Positions 46,844 through 56,735 of a stretch of 64,000 nt of DNA are shown here, in pieces. The notes under the pieces were generated by a model that had not been told where the DNA came from, ran no database searches, and saw only the letters and a program-made list of their open reading frames with translations. The translations under genes and the position numbers were made by a program. Within the stretch, counting starts at the first letter, position 1. Each line of letters opens with the position of its first letter. The stretch comes from Terriglobia bacterium. GTDB lineage: Bacteria; Acidobacteriota; Terriglobia; Acidiferrales; UBA7541. Location of the stretch: the NCBI GenBank assembly GCA_020073705.1, contig JAIQES010000001.1:62001-126000 (forward strand), given 5' to 3'.

Positions 46844-49507
46844 CTATCTCCCGCGAAAGCCGGACCTGGCTGCCGCTTTGGGTGCCGGAGATGAAAGGAC
46901 CAGCTTCGGGGCTTCCACGGTTCCGCTCAGCAAGAAACTTGGCAGCGATGTGTTTGCCGGCGATGTTGTTGCGTGGAACATCGAAGAACGAATGCGAAAG
47001 TTCAGCGTGCGTGAAAAGTCGATGCGGCCTTCCGCTTGGAAGCGGCCCTGCGAATTGTCCAAAACGAAACCTGTGGTTTCGATCCTGCCCCTGCCGATGT
47101 GGAAACTTCCTTTCGCGGACGCAAACCGGCCCGGCGGGGAATCCCGATTGCCCCCTGGAAGCAAGCTCGCAAGATCCAGCCCACGCAGGTCCGCGTTCCG
47201 CGCGTCCATTGTCCCATCGCCTTCCATGGAACGAACCAGGTTCTCGCGGCCGACACCGTGAGCGGCGAGGGTAACAGTAGCCGACGCCGTGCCGGAGATG
47301 CGATTGTTCAGCGAAGGCACGGCATGTCCCAGCCGTGCAAGATCCACTCGATCGAAACTCCCTTGGAAGCGGTAAGAGGGATCGGCGAGGAGTTGGGCGT
47401 CGAATCCGCCTGCCACCTGGCCCCCGAAGAAATCCGCCCGTGCGTTGCGAATCATGATAGTTCGGCCCGCAAGCTCCGCCTCGCCGTCGAACCTCTCCAA
47501 ACGTAACGGCGCAAGCACGATTTCCGCTACGCGAAGACGCCCACGAGCAGCCATTCTTGCAATGGCAGCGTCGCGTCCGGAAGTATCCGCAGCGGGTTTT
47601 CCGAGGCCTCTGAACCGTGCCAGCAGACCGGGCCGGGCCCGGGGCCCCAGCCAGCGGTCGAGTTCCGAAGCGTCCAAATGATCTGCGGACAGATCGAAGG
47701 TCCATTGACCTTCGGCGTCCTTGCGCACCACGGTACCTTGCCACGTTGCGCCGAAGGCTCTCGCGGCAAACAGTGTGATCGTTCGCTGCGATTGCGCAAA
47801 TTCAATGTGCGCTCTGGGGAAGCGCAGCGCCTGGTTTACAAATGGCGGAGTTGCCGTGAGTCCGCGAAAATCCACCGTTCCGAGCCAAAGTGTTGCGGGC
47901 GATCCCGTTCGGTGAACTCCGCGCATGTTCATGGCGAAGCCGCCGGCAGCGGTCCATCCGCTGGTAAGCGGCTGCGCAAGTGTCTGCGAAAGGGCCATCC
48001 AATGCTCAATGCGGGATGTCCCACCTTCGATCGAGAAACTCCAATTCGGCGGCCAACGGAGTGCGCCGGGTCTGTCCGGGAAGATCGTCCCGCGCATCAC
48101 GAATGTATTTGGGGACGCATCGACCGCTGAAATCGTTCCGGTTGTCCCCTCCGAAGCGGCCGCCGGGAATGAAATCTCGGTCGGGGCAAAATCGAGTCCG
48201 CCGCGAGACACGCTGGCGTTAATCGCGCCGATACGCAACGGCAACGGCAGGGACGCTGCTGTGAATCTCCCGCCAACGCTGGCTAGAGCGCCCTGTTCGA
48301 GTTGAAGAGGCCATCCGCTGAGCGTCGCATCCACGCCGAGCGTCCCTTCGAGACTAAGATTTTCCGCAACGCCCGGGCGAAACGCGCGATACCAGGCTAA
48401 CAGGTCCCCAAGGCCAAGACTCGACGACTCGATGTGCAGTTGCGGGTGGAATCCGTGCCCCCAATCCAAATTGCCCGAGCCCTGCAGACGCGAACTCGGC
48501 ATTTCAACGAGAAGTTTCCCAATTTCTGCGCGGACTCCTCCTAAACGCCATGCAGCCTCCAATGAAAGATTCACTGCCGGGTCGGTGGCACGTCCGGGAA
48601 GCTGCCATCCATGAATTCCCGTCAGGCGGGCCACACCGGAAATCGACCAACGTGCTCCACGTGGTCCAGCAGCGTCATTTGAAGCGGGATTGGGGGGAGC
48701 AACTCGCGCGCTGAGGTCCACGGCAAGTTCTCCCCGGACTCCATAGTCAAACTGGCTTGAGAGCCGCAGGGCATCGGCCAGAGAAACGCCGCGCCAAGTC
48801 AACCTCAGTTCGGCGGGTTGGAGCCGCGCCGAGGTACCTGCAATGTTGCCGCGTAAACGGAGCGTGCCAATTTCCTGCAACTCCACACCGGCACGCATGG
48901 GCCGGGCTTCGAGGTCCAGTTCCCACCGCCCCACACTATCCTGTTCGAGCCGGCCCGAAACGTCAAGCAACGCGAAGGGGCTCTTATCATCTCCCTGCTT
49001 GAAATTGATGCGCCCGCCGTCCACGTCAATACGGTAGAGCCGGGCCGCCAAGACGCCGCGCGGTGCGGCCGGAGGACCCACAAAGCCGGGAGGAGACGTG
49101 CCTGGCGAGGTAGGCGGCAGCCAGTGCTCGATGTTCCAGCGGCCCTGGGCATCGCGTACCAGGTTCAAACTCGGCCTCGAAAGAGAGAGTGTGCCGAATT
49201 CGAAATGCCCGGAAAGCAAGGCAGGCCAGCGCAGCCCTGCCGTCAAGGTTTCTGCACGAAGGAAATATTCTTGGCCGAAGCGAGAGTCCTCCGAGACGGT
49301 AATAGAGTGCGCTTCGAGCCGTGCCCCATCGAGCAAACTGAAATCGAATCGGCCGACCTCCACGGGGCGGCCAAAGCTTGCTTCGAGATGTGCGGTCAGG
49401 TAACGGCGCGCGGGGCTGGTTCGCAATGCGCGCGAGAGCCCGGCGCTAGCGGCAAACAGCGCGATGGCAAGGGTAAGAATCCAACGCAGCCATTTTCGTT
49501 TGCGCAT
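46844..49507 (-). CDS. AsmA-like outer-membrane biogenesis/lipid-transport protein
   Basis: 887 residues. One N-terminal membrane helix (WLRWILTLAIALFAASAGL) then a very long periplasmic beta-groove region. AsmA-like features are YLTAHLEASFGRPVEVGRFDFSLLDG at the N-terminal chorein-like end and LRFRIRSSMF... type strands plus FLLSGTVEAPKL at the C-terminus. AsmA-superfamily proteins bridge the envelope and move phospholipids to the outer membrane. ATG 49507 is chosen because the membrane helix follows directly. It follows lepB by 50 bp. Confidence 0.82.
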   Translation of the reverse strand: MRKRKWLRWILTLAIALFAASAGLSRALRTSPARRYLTAHLEASFGRPVEVGRFDFSLLDGARLEAHSITVSEDSRFGQEYFLRAETLTAGLRWPALLSGHFEFGTLSLSRPSLNLVRDAQGRWNIEHWLPPTSPGTSPPGFVGPPAAPRGVLAARLYRIDVDGGRINFKQGDDKSPFALLDVSGRLEQDSVGRWELDLEARPMRAGVELQEIGTLRLRGNIAGTSARLQPAELRLTWRGVSLADALRLSSQFDYGVRGELAVDLSARVAPPNPASNDAAGPRGARWSISGVARLTGIHGWQLPGRATDPAVNLSLEAAWRLGGVRAEIGKLLVEMPSSRLQGSGNLDWGHGFHPQLHIESSSLGLGDLLAWYRAFRPGVAENLSLEGTLGVDATLSGWPLQLEQGALASVGGRFTAASLPLPLRIGAINASVSRGGLDFAPTEISFPAAASEGTTGTISAVDASPNTFVMRGTIFPDRPGALRWPPNWSFSIEGGTSRIEHWMALSQTLAQPLTSGWTAAGGFAMNMRGVHRTGSPATLWLGTVDFRGLTATPPFVNQALRFPRAHIEFAQSQRTITLFAARAFGATWQGTVVRKDAEGQWTFDLSADHLDASELDRWLGPRARPGLLARFRGLGKPAADTSGRDAAIARMAARGRLRVAEIVLAPLRLERFDGEAELAGRTIMIRNARADFFGGQVAGGFDAQLLADPSYRFQGSFDRVDLARLGHAVPSLNNRISGTASATVTLAAHGVGRENLVRSMEGDGTMDARNADLRGLDLASLLPGGNRDSPPGRFASAKGSFHIGRGRIETTGFVLDNSQGRFQAEGRIDFSRTLNFRIRSSMFHATTSPANTSLPSFLLSGTVEAPKLVLSSPAPKAAARSGFRGR

Positions 49508-49557
49508 CGTGAGGTCAAGAATTGTGGCAAAAGACGGACAAGAAGAAAAGCGCCGTG

Positions 49558-50355
49558 TCAGTGAACCTGGTGGAACATGCGGGACCATCGCGTCCGCGAG
49601 GGCAGATGGAGAACCGTATCCAGAAAGCTCAACAGCCACCCATTAAGGTTCTGGTCCGCTTCGTCCTCATGGGGGCCTTGAACCGACCAGTAGATGACCA
49701 CAGGGCGGCCCATGATTGCATCACGGTCCACAAACCCCCAGAACCGGCTGTCCCAACTGTGATCGCGATTATCGCCCATCGCGAAGTATTTGCCGGGAGG
49801 AACTACAATCTCCCCGTTATAAACGTTTGCAAGGATTTGATCGGCCCACTCCGGCTGCATGTTGGACTGCAGGTATTGTGCGCCGCGCGGCGGGAAATTA
49901 TCTTCGAACGGTTCATAAGGCGCGGTCGGGTCACGCACGACATACGGTTCGTTGAGACGCTTTCCGTTCACATATACCTGCTGATCCACAATCTTGATGC
50001 GGTCCCCGGGAATGCCGATCACGCGCTTGACGTAGTGCGGGTGGTTTTGATACGGAAACTTGAATACGATGATGTCACCCCGGCGAACGTCCCGGTACGG
50101 CAGCAAGCGGTCATACCAATGGCCACGCCCGCCGAATATGAACTTGTTCACGAGAAGATGGTCCCCAACCAGAAGGGTCGGCTCCATCGATTGTGACGGA
50201 ATCTTGAAGGCCTGGACGACAAAGGTCGTGCCGAACAGTGCCAGGATGACCGTAACCAGAAGTGACTCTATATATTCGCGCAGCGTCGCGGGATGCGTTT
50301 CTTCGCGTTTCGCTGCGGCGCTCTGCGTCTCCACGACCTGTGCGGTTTGTGCCAT
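49558..50355 (-). CDS. lepB: Signal peptidase I
   Basis: 265 residues; removes signal peptides of secreted proteins at the outer face of the inner membrane. One transmembrane helix (about 30-48), the catalytic Ser56 in KIPSQSMEPTLL, general base Lys110 in HYVKRVIGIPGDRI, and GDNRDHSWDSRFWG (box E). The ATG at 50355 follows AAGGAACCGGGG. It starts 11 bp after the rnc stop; rnc-lepB pairing is a well-known arrangement. Confidence 0.96.
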   Translation of the reverse strand: MAQTAQVVETQSAAAKREETHPATLREYIESLLVTVILALFGTTFVVQAFKIPSQSMEPTLLVGDHLLVNKFIFGGRGHWYDRLLPYRDVRRGDIIVFKFPYQNHPHYVKRVIGIPGDRIKIVDQQVYVNGKRLNEPYVVRDPTAPYEPFEDNFPPRGAQYLQSNMQPEWADQILANVYNGEIVVPPGKYFAMGDNRDHSWDSRFWGFVDRDAIMGRPVVIYWSVQGPHEDEADQNLNGWLLSFLDTVLHLPSRTRWSRMFHQVH

Positions 50356-50366
50356 CCCCGGTTCCT

Positions 50367-51077
50367 TCAATCTCCCGTGATGCCCAATTGCTGGAGGGCG
50401 GCCACGGCTGCTGACTGTTCGGCTTCCTTCTTGGTCTTGCCTGTCCCGACCGCCCTAATTCCATCGGTGACACGGACCTCGACGCGGAACGTTTTCTCGT
50501 GGTCCGGGCCGGTTTCCTCAACCAGGTGATAACTGCCCGGCGCCATGCCCCGCGATTGCAGAAGCTCCTGAAGCGCGGACTTGTGGTCGGGACGCCCCAG
50601 ACGCCCGGCCTCGGCGGCAATTGCGCTTCCTACGAGTGACCTCTGCACGAACTCACGCGCGGCGTCCAAACCGGCATCCAGATAAATCGCTGCCACAACG
50701 GCTTCGTATGCGTCCGCCAGCAATGCCGGTTTCGATCGCCCGCCCGTTTTTTCTTCGCCCCGGCCGAGTCGCAAATGATTCCCCAAGCCGAGCCGCTGTG
50801 CCGCATCGCAGAGCGAGGCGGCGTTCACCAGACGGGCCCGGCTTTTCGAAAGCTGGCCTTCGCTCCAGTCCGGAAATGTCCGGACCAGTTCCTCACTCAC
50901 TAACAACTCAAGGACAGCGTCCCCCAGGAATTCGAGCTTCTCGTTGTCCTCCGGGGGATCATCCGCCGTGCGTTCTGGGATGCGCGAGCTGTGCATCAGG
51001 GCCTGCAAGAGCCAGCGCGGGTCGCGGAAGGGATGTCCGAGAACCAACTCCAATTCCGCAATCCCGCTCACAGGCAT
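50367..51077 (-). CDS. rnc: Ribonuclease III
   Basis: 236 residues; cleaves double-stranded RNA in rRNA and mRNA processing. The catalytic domain has the signature NEKLEFLGDAVLEL (47-60) with the metal-binding acids, and DAYEAVVAAIYLD later. A double-stranded-RNA-binding domain follows from about 165 (DHKSALQELLQSRGM to GKTKKEAEQSAAVAAL). ATG 51077 fits the family N-terminus; a GTG at 51092 that overlaps the upstream TAG would add five residues. Confidence 0.96.
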   Translation of the reverse strand: MPVSGIAELELVLGHPFRDPRWLLQALMHSSRIPERTADDPPEDNEKLEFLGDAVLELLVSEELVRTFPDWSEGQLSKSRARLVNAASLCDAAQRLGLGNHLRLGRGEEKTGGRSKPALLADAYEAVVAAIYLDAGLDAAREFVQRSLVGSAIAAEAGRLGRPDHKSALQELLQSRGMAPGSYHLVEETGPDHEKTFRVEVRVTDGIRAVGTGKTKKEAEQSAAVAALQQLGITGD

Positions 51078-51091
51078 CGGTGTGAGTCCCA

Positions 51092-51934
51092 CTACCTTCC
51101 TAGCTTCGTAGCAGCATCTTTCTTGGCAAGCTCTGCGCCAGCCTTGCATTGCGCGACCAGGGGGCCCGCTTCCGCGCATTTCTCGTAGGCTGCGACCGCG
51201 TCGTTATAGTAACTGCCCTGCACGTCCGCATTGCCGAGGAGGTAGTAGTCGACAGGGTCCGGGTTCGATGCCAGTTGCACGGCCTGGGTAAGCTCGTTCC
51301 GCGCGTCTTCGTACTTTTGATGCCGAAAAGCGATCAGTCCCAGGCCGCTATGAGCCATCGAAAGCTCGTCATTCTTCGCCTTTTCGAAATTGGCTTCGTC
51401 AATCTCAGCGGGTTTCGGGAGATTCGGGATCAGCTCGATCGCATGCCGGGCATAAGCTTCTGCTTTCTGATATTGCTGCGCGGCATCGGGGGTGCTCGCG
51501 TTCACATGGCGAGGCATTGCCATAGCAAACAATGCCAGAACGTCCACGTTATCCGGATTGAGCTCGAGAGCCTTGTTGCCGGCCTCGAACATTTTGTCTT
51601 TCTGGCCTTCCTTAAAATAGGCAGTGGTCAATTGCGAATAAACTCCGGCCAGGTAGTGGCTTTTCGGGAATTTTTTCGCGAAGTCCTCCCCGAGCTGAAT
51701 TTGAGTTTCTGAACTGCCGCCGCGCGCCGCGTAGACAACCTTGTAGGCAGCCTCTTCTTTCTTATTAACCGCCGCCGGTGCATCCTTGGTTGGCGGCGCT
51801 TGCTGCGGCACTTGCTGTGGCACTTGCTCCGGTTGCGGTTGATGGTACTGTGCTCTCGAAACGTCTGCCCCAATGGAAACCGCCACAGCGAAAACCAGCA
51901 GTGGGGCCAACCACCTGAGAACCTTCGCCTTCAT
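51092..51934 (-). CDS. Exported TPR-repeat protein
   Basis: 280 residues: signal peptide (LRWLAPLLVFAVAVSIGADVSRA), a Gln/Pro-rich low-complexity linker (QPQPEQVPQQVPQQAPP), then three to four TPR units (HYLAGVYSQLTTAYFKEGQK, MFEAGNKALELNPDNVDVL, KYEDARNELTQAVQLASNP, YNDAVAAYEKCAEAG). Function unknown. It abuts rnc (shared base of TAG/GTG) and so may be first in the rnc-lepB transcript. Confidence 0.83.
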   Translation of the reverse strand: MKAKVLRWLAPLLVFAVAVSIGADVSRAQYHQPQPEQVPQQVPQQAPPTKDAPAAVNKKEEAAYKVVYAARGGSSETQIQLGEDFAKKFPKSHYLAGVYSQLTTAYFKEGQKDKMFEAGNKALELNPDNVDVLALFAMAMPRHVNASTPDAAQQYQKAEAYARHAIELIPNLPKPAEIDEANFEKAKNDELSMAHSGLGLIAFRHQKYEDARNELTQAVQLASNPDPVDYYLLGNADVQGSYYNDAVAAYEKCAEAGPLVAQCKAGAELAKKDAATKLGR

Positions 51935-52060
51935 ATATGAATCTCCTGTGTGAAAATAATTCTCGGAGATAAAATCAATGCTCCGAGTGGATTGCTTCCT
52001 GCTCTATACCCTCTGCCGTCTACTTTACTTTATTCATTTCAGAGACGCAGAGAAAAACAT

Positions 52061-53707
52061 TCACGACTTGCCATCGGGCTTTTTTTCACGCGGCGGTGTC
52101 TGATAGCCTGTTTCTACCCCGCGTTGCGCAGCAGCACGTGCCGACTCCGGCGCCCCACCCACAGCCAGCGCTGCCTGATACTCGGCGACCGCGAAGTCGC
52201 GCCGGCCCTCTATATCGTACATTCTCCCGAGATAAATGTGCGACCAGGAAAGATTTGCAGGATCCGGTTGTGCACCGCCTTCCGCGCTTGAATTCTGCGA
52301 GGCTGCCGCGATCACCTTGGAAAAGAGTTCGCGCGCCCGATCCGCATTGCCCAGAAGTGCCGAGGCCACGGCCAGGCCATACGTCGCGCGCAAGTCGTTC
52401 GGATGAGCCGCAAGAACCCGTTCGAATGATGCTGCCGCCGCCGCGCCGTTCCGTGCTGAAATTTGGCGCTGCCCTTCGGCGAAATCCTTTTCCTCGGGCG
52501 CTGCGGATTTCGAAGCAGCCACGGGCGCGCTTCCCGACGCGTGAATCCCATCACCGGCCGCCGCCGCATCCGAGAATTTCACGCCGCGCAGCCGCCTCGC
52601 CTCGGCAGTTACATTGATGCTCTTAATCAGATCAGGAAAATAGTAGCTCATCGCAGGTTCCGATTTCTCAAACCCGGGAAGTCCCGCATAGATCGGCCGG
52701 ACCAAAACGTAGCCGGCGCTTTCAGCCTGGTCGATTGCAGAGGCCAAATCTTCCGGCGCGAAATGGCGAAGCCGCAGCTCGACAGCGCGAACCAGGCACT
52801 CGCTAAAGAAGGCAGAATAATCGTCGTGAAATTCAACCGGGAGGCGCGGTGCGCGAGCAGCGTACTCCAGCAGCGGCGAGGCCCTGGCTGCTTCGGCCCG
52901 GTATCGGATCGCCATCGGATCAAGGAGAAAGTGGAGGAATGCGTGGCGAATGGCATCCCTCGGTGGATCGGAGCCGGGACTGACTACCAGATCGTAATGG
53001 TCGCCGTAATTACGGAAATAGATCTTCCCACCGGCGAGCGGCTCGACATACACCGAAAAAGTCCGGGGACTATTCGACTTTATGATTTCACGAAGGTAAC
53101 TCATGACCGTGATGGCAATCTCCGAGACAGGAGCGCGATAGATTTTCACACCGCGCTCGTAGTCCGGTTGATAGCGCTGCCAGAGCTGATCGAGCTGCGC
53201 CTCGCGATAGAAGTTGGACAGAACCTCGTTGAAGCCTTCCAGTGCGAGCGCGTCCGGCGGCAATTCGTCGCGGCGTAGTTCAAACTCAAATTTTGGCGGT
53301 GGACCCGCCGCCAATGCAAAGGAGACAAACCGCGAAAACGTCGCCCCGGAGTCCGCGAGAGCGTGCTCCCGGTAATATTTGCGCAGAGCGTCGACGGCTG
53401 GGCCCTGCAATGCAAGCATCCTCTCGCGCAGTTGGACACGCCCGGCGCTCTGATTGGATGGGTTCACGCCGGTGTCAAATCCAGCAGCATCGAGGGCGCA
53501 AAGCGTCGCGAACAGCTGCGGCCGTGTCTCAACGGAAACCGCGTGCCGTGTTTCCTCTCTGAGGGGGGGCGCGGACTTCTTATCCTGCGGCTCCTTCGCA
53601 TGGACGATTGCCAGGGCGCCAAAAAACACACCGAAGGCAATCATTGCGAGCCGTACGAACGAATTCGTCCTGGCGAATGGGTGCAAGAAATAGTTGCGTC
53701 TAAACAT
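52061..53707 (-). CDS. Exported protein with C-terminal TPRs
   Basis: 548 residues. Signal peptide (about 18-37, LAMIAFGVFFGALAIVHA), a 300-residue alpha-helical region of unknown fold with HAFLHFLLDPMAIRYRAE and FFSECLVRAVELRLRH, an Ala/Ser-rich linker, then TPRs (AAAASFERVLAAHPNDL, ARELFSKVIAAASQ, FAVAEYQAALAVGG). The HAFLHFLL helix resembles a degenerate gluzincin-like helix but lacks HExxH, so I do not call a protease. Confidence 0.78.
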   Translation of the reverse strand: MFRRNYFLHPFARTNSFVRLAMIAFGVFFGALAIVHAKEPQDKKSAPPLREETRHAVSVETRPQLFATLCALDAAGFDTGVNPSNQSAGRVQLRERMLALQGPAVDALRKYYREHALADSGATFSRFVSFALAAGPPPKFEFELRRDELPPDALALEGFNEVLSNFYREAQLDQLWQRYQPDYERGVKIYRAPVSEIAITVMSYLREIIKSNSPRTFSVYVEPLAGGKIYFRNYGDHYDLVVSPGSDPPRDAIRHAFLHFLLDPMAIRYRAEAARASPLLEYAARAPRLPVEFHDDYSAFFSECLVRAVELRLRHFAPEDLASAIDQAESAGYVLVRPIYAGLPGFEKSEPAMSYYFPDLIKSINVTAEARRLRGVKFSDAAAAGDGIHASGSAPVAASKSAAPEEKDFAEGQRQISARNGAAAAASFERVLAAHPNDLRATYGLAVASALLGNADRARELFSKVIAAASQNSSAEGGAQPDPANLSWSHIYLGRMYDIEGRRDFAVAEYQAALAVGGAPESARAAAQRGVETGYQTPPREKKPDGKS

Positions 53708-53947
53708 GTACTTCCAAATTTACAGGGCCGTTCGAGCCCAGTCAAGAATCGTATCGCGTGGCACTGTCCAGCATTTCTGTTGCAAAAGCCGTGCGACCTG
53801 ATGCGCTCTTTGGTTTGAATCGCCCGGGAGTTTCCTGAGACGTTTCAAGTACCAATTATGGCAGGATTCGAGCCAACATCTAAGGATGCCAAAATCAACA
53901 TGAGTCACTGGCAACGAAGCGCAGCTTGGAGCCTGGGTTATCGGCAG

Positions 53948-55009
53948 CTAATTGCCGACACTGGACTTTGGCGCAATATAGCCCTGGCGCGCGTACACCT
54001 GGAATTTCACCTTTTTGCCTTTCTGATCAGTCACGGTCAGAGGACCGCCGTCGGGCGCCACAAGTTCCACCTTGATCTTACGGTATTTGCCGTCGAGCGT
54101 CGCGTTGGAGGGTGTGTACGCCAGGCTGTATTGGTAGCGCAAACTAGCAGCCACCTCCTGCATGATGCTGGGAATTTCGCCGTCGAATCGCGGTAGCCAC
54201 GCGCGTCCTCCCGTCATCGCCGCAAATGCTTTCAGCTGGTTTTGCGCCTGCAGGTAATTTAACTCTGCAATGGGGCCCATGCTTCCCGATGCGTCCGCTT
54301 GTATGAAAAGCCGCTCGCCAACGCCGACGCTGAAAATGGTCGCGTCGGATTCACGAATCCGTCTTAGGACTTGGTCGAAATTCATCCTACTGAACGTGTC
54401 CATTCCGGAAGCCAGCAGCAAAACGGCCTTTCTGCCCTTGACGTCCTGCATGCGGTCCAGAACATCTGAGACCGCGTCAAAGAGATTCGACTCGTGGAAT
54501 GGAGGAAACATGAGCGTCCTAAGATCTTGCATGATCTGATTACGGTCATGAGTGAAATCCACTTCGATGTTGGGACGCATGTTGAATGTTTCAAGCGCGA
54601 CCCAATCATTCGGTTTGAGATTGTTCAAGAATGCGGCTGACCAATTGCGCGCATTGTAGGAAAACACTTGATAGCCCAACTTACTGAATTCCAACAACAG
54701 CACGATCGTAATCGGAGCATCGGTAAGCGCGAAGTTCGTGATCGCCTGCGGCGCGCCGTCTTCAGTGATGCGAAAATTCTCTTTCTTCAGCGCCGTCAAA
54801 TAATTCCCATTGTTGTCGGTGACTACGGCGTTCACGTTTACCAGCGGGACCATCACTGAAATGGAGAATCCGTCTGGCGTCTGTTGCGGCTGTGTTTGAG
54901 GTTGCTGTTTGTCCTTCGCCTGTGCCAGGGCGCGTATTTCTCCCGCCGGAAACATCAGCGCGAAAATGAGCGCTCCCAGGCCTAACCCGCGAAACAGATT
55001 GGTTCGCAT
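53948..55009 (-). CDS. Exported VWFA-related domain protein
   Basis: 353 residues of the acidobacterial VWFA-related type. Signal peptide (LGLGALIFALMFPAGEIRALA), a Gln/Pro linker, a small beta domain (VPLVNVNAVVTDNNGNYLTALKKENF), then a von Willebrand A-like domain in which the usual DxSxS metal motif is weak: ITIVLLLEFSKLG has Glu-Phe-Ser. A late GRAWLPRF and YSLAYTPSNATLDGKYRKIKV complete the family pattern. These abundant exported proteins probably mediate adhesion or envelope contacts. Divergent from the M20 peptidase. Confidence 0.85.
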   Translation of the reverse strand: MRTNLFRGLGLGALIFALMFPAGEIRALAQAKDKQQPQTQPQQTPDGFSISVMVPLVNVNAVVTDNNGNYLTALKKENFRITEDGAPQAITNFALTDAPITIVLLLEFSKLGYQVFSYNARNWSAAFLNNLKPNDWVALETFNMRPNIEVDFTHDRNQIMQDLRTLMFPPFHESNLFDAVSDVLDRMQDVKGRKAVLLLASGMDTFSRMNFDQVLRRIRESDATIFSVGVGERLFIQADASGSMGPIAELNYLQAQNQLKAFAAMTGGRAWLPRFDGEIPSIMQEVAASLRYQYSLAYTPSNATLDGKYRKIKVELVAPDGGPLTVTDQKGKKVKFQVYARQGYIAPKSSVGN

Positions 55010-55257
55010 GGCTTCGTACACCTCTCGGAATCGCAACGTACCACCGGCTGCGTGAGACCCGATCGATGGGTCTCCAAGAGCGGGCAACACCCGCACTTTA
55101 CCTTCTTTGATGCTGCCACGAAGCGCCGGGATGTTCAAATCTAGTTTTTGTTCACGGCACACCAATCGATGTGCCAGGTTTTCATGTTACGCGCACATGG
55201 TACGATGGATGAATTGCGGGTGCTTTTGGATGACCCATTGCGGGGGAGGAAAATTTG

Positions 55258-56685
55258 ATGTTTCGTCGCTCGTTTCCCATGATCCTGGCCTTTGTATGCG
55301 CCATTTTGCCGGCCGGGAATGCCCGCGCGCAGGCCCCAGCCGCTCAGCCGGATCTTACGATGCTTGCCGGGGAAGCCCAAGGCTGGCTGGCCGACCTGAT
55401 TCGGATCAACACGACGAATCCTCCCGGCAATGAATTGGCAGCAGCGAAATACGTGGCCGGAATTCTTCAAAAGGAAGGCATTCCAAACGAAGTGCTTGAA
55501 GTCGCGCCCGGAAGAGGTGTTGTCGTCGGGCGTTTGCAGGCTGGGCCTCTACCGGATGCTGCGAATGCACTCCTGCTGGATGCGCATCTGGACGTTGTGG
55601 GTGTGGACGCAAGCAAATGGACTGTGGATCCTTTCGCCGCGGTCGTTCGCGATGGATTCCTTTACGGCCGTGGCTCGATTGACGACAAGGGGATGCTTGC
55701 CGCCAATCTAGCCACGATTGTCGCTCTGAAGCGCAGCGCGGCGCGGCTAGGCCGTGACGTCATCTTCCTTGCGACAGCCGACGAGGAACAGATCGGCGCG
55801 GCTAGCATCAAATTCGTAATTGAAAAGTACTGGGATAAGATCGCGTGCGCCTACGCCATCAATGAGGGGGGACGCGTCCTGGTGAAAGACGGCAAGGTGC
55901 AATACATTGGCATCCAGGCAAGTGAGAAAGTGCCGTACAACATCACCGTCACCGCCACAGGCGCATCGGGGCACGCCTCGGTTCCCCGTCCAGATAATCC
56001 TGTCGTGCATTTGGCCGCGGCCATAGCCAAACTCGGGACCTATCAGGCGCCGGCCCAGCCTAACACGGTCACGCGCCGGTTCTTTGAACAGCTTGCTAAG
56101 GTCGAAGATGATGAGATCGGGAAATGGATGCGCGCGCTTGAACAGCCCGAACGATCGGACCTGGCGGCGAAGCATCTCTCTGAGCAGAGCCCCGTATGGA
56201 ACTCGATGCTGCGCGACACGATTGCACCAACGATGCTTCTAGCTGGCGTTCGCCAGAATGTTGTGCCCTCCGAAGCCACGGCCAACTTGAATATTCGTCT
56301 GCTTCCCGGCCATTCGATCGATGAATTGATTTTGCAGTTCGGCAAGATCGTCAATGACCCTCAGATCCGTTTTCAGCTCGCGCCCGATTCCGGCGAAAAT
56401 GCGCCGCCCTCAAACCTGGACAGTGCCTTCTACAAATCCATTGAACGGGTTTCGGCGCAAGAGTTTCCAGGCGCCATCACTCTGCCGCTCTTGGGAACCG
56501 GCGCCACAGATTCGGCGCAACTCCGCCTGCACAAGGTCCAAGCCTATGGCCTGGTCCCATTTCCTCTTACCGAGGCTGATGATTTGCGATGGCACGGTGA
56601 CGATGAGCGCATCCCTCTCGACAGTTTTCGCAAAGGGGTGGCATTCCTTTATCATATCGTGAGCGACTTCGCCTCGGCGAAGTAG
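55258..56685 (+). CDS. Exported M20/M25/M40 family zinc peptidase
   Basis: 475 residues with signal peptide (FPMILAFVCAILPAGNARA). Di-zinc site: DAHLDVVGV (His/Asp), YGRGSIDDKGM (bridging Asp), and TADEEQIG (catalytic Glu-Glu). The dimerisation/lid domain includes ITVTATGASGHASVPRPDNPV. The C-terminal metal ligand expected in the last 40 residues is probably in DDLRWHGDDERI. Members hydrolyse dipeptides or N-acyl amino acids. ATG at 55258 follows GGGGGAGG. Confidence 0.92.
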   Translation: MFRRSFPMILAFVCAILPAGNARAQAPAAQPDLTMLAGEAQGWLADLIRINTTNPPGNELAAAKYVAGILQKEGIPNEVLEVAPGRGVVVGRLQAGPLPDAANALLLDAHLDVVGVDASKWTVDPFAAVVRDGFLYGRGSIDDKGMLAANLATIVALKRSAARLGRDVIFLATADEEQIGAASIKFVIEKYWDKIACAYAINEGGRVLVKDGKVQYIGIQASEKVPYNITVTATGASGHASVPRPDNPVVHLAAAIAKLGTYQAPAQPNTVTRRFFEQLAKVEDDEIGKWMRALEQPERSDLAAKHLSEQSPVWNSMLRDTIAPTMLLAGVRQNVVPSEATANLNIRLLPGHSIDELILQFGKIVNDPQIRFQLAPDSGENAPPSNLDSAFYKSIERVSAQEFPGAITLPLLGTGATDSAQLRLHKVQAYGLVPFPLTEADDLRWHGDDERIPLDSFRKGVAFLYHIVSDFASAK

Positions 56686-56735
56686 GACGAAGAGACCTCA
56701 TACCCCTTCTCTATAGAGCGGGTTTGGTTAAAACC

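Noticed and set aside
52061-53707. A zinc protease reading of the HAFLHFLL helix
   Set aside because: The HExxH motif is absent and no third ligand can be pointed to.
53866-53890. T-arm-like sequence (GGCTCGAATCC on the minus strand) suggesting a tRNA
   Set aside because: The T stem has mismatches and no acceptor, D or anticodon arms can be fitted on either side.
53948-55009. A metal-dependent integrin-type adhesion site in the VWFA protein
   Set aside because: The expected DxSxS motif is not clear; only a weak Glu-Phe-Ser occurs at that position, so no metal-binding claim is made.
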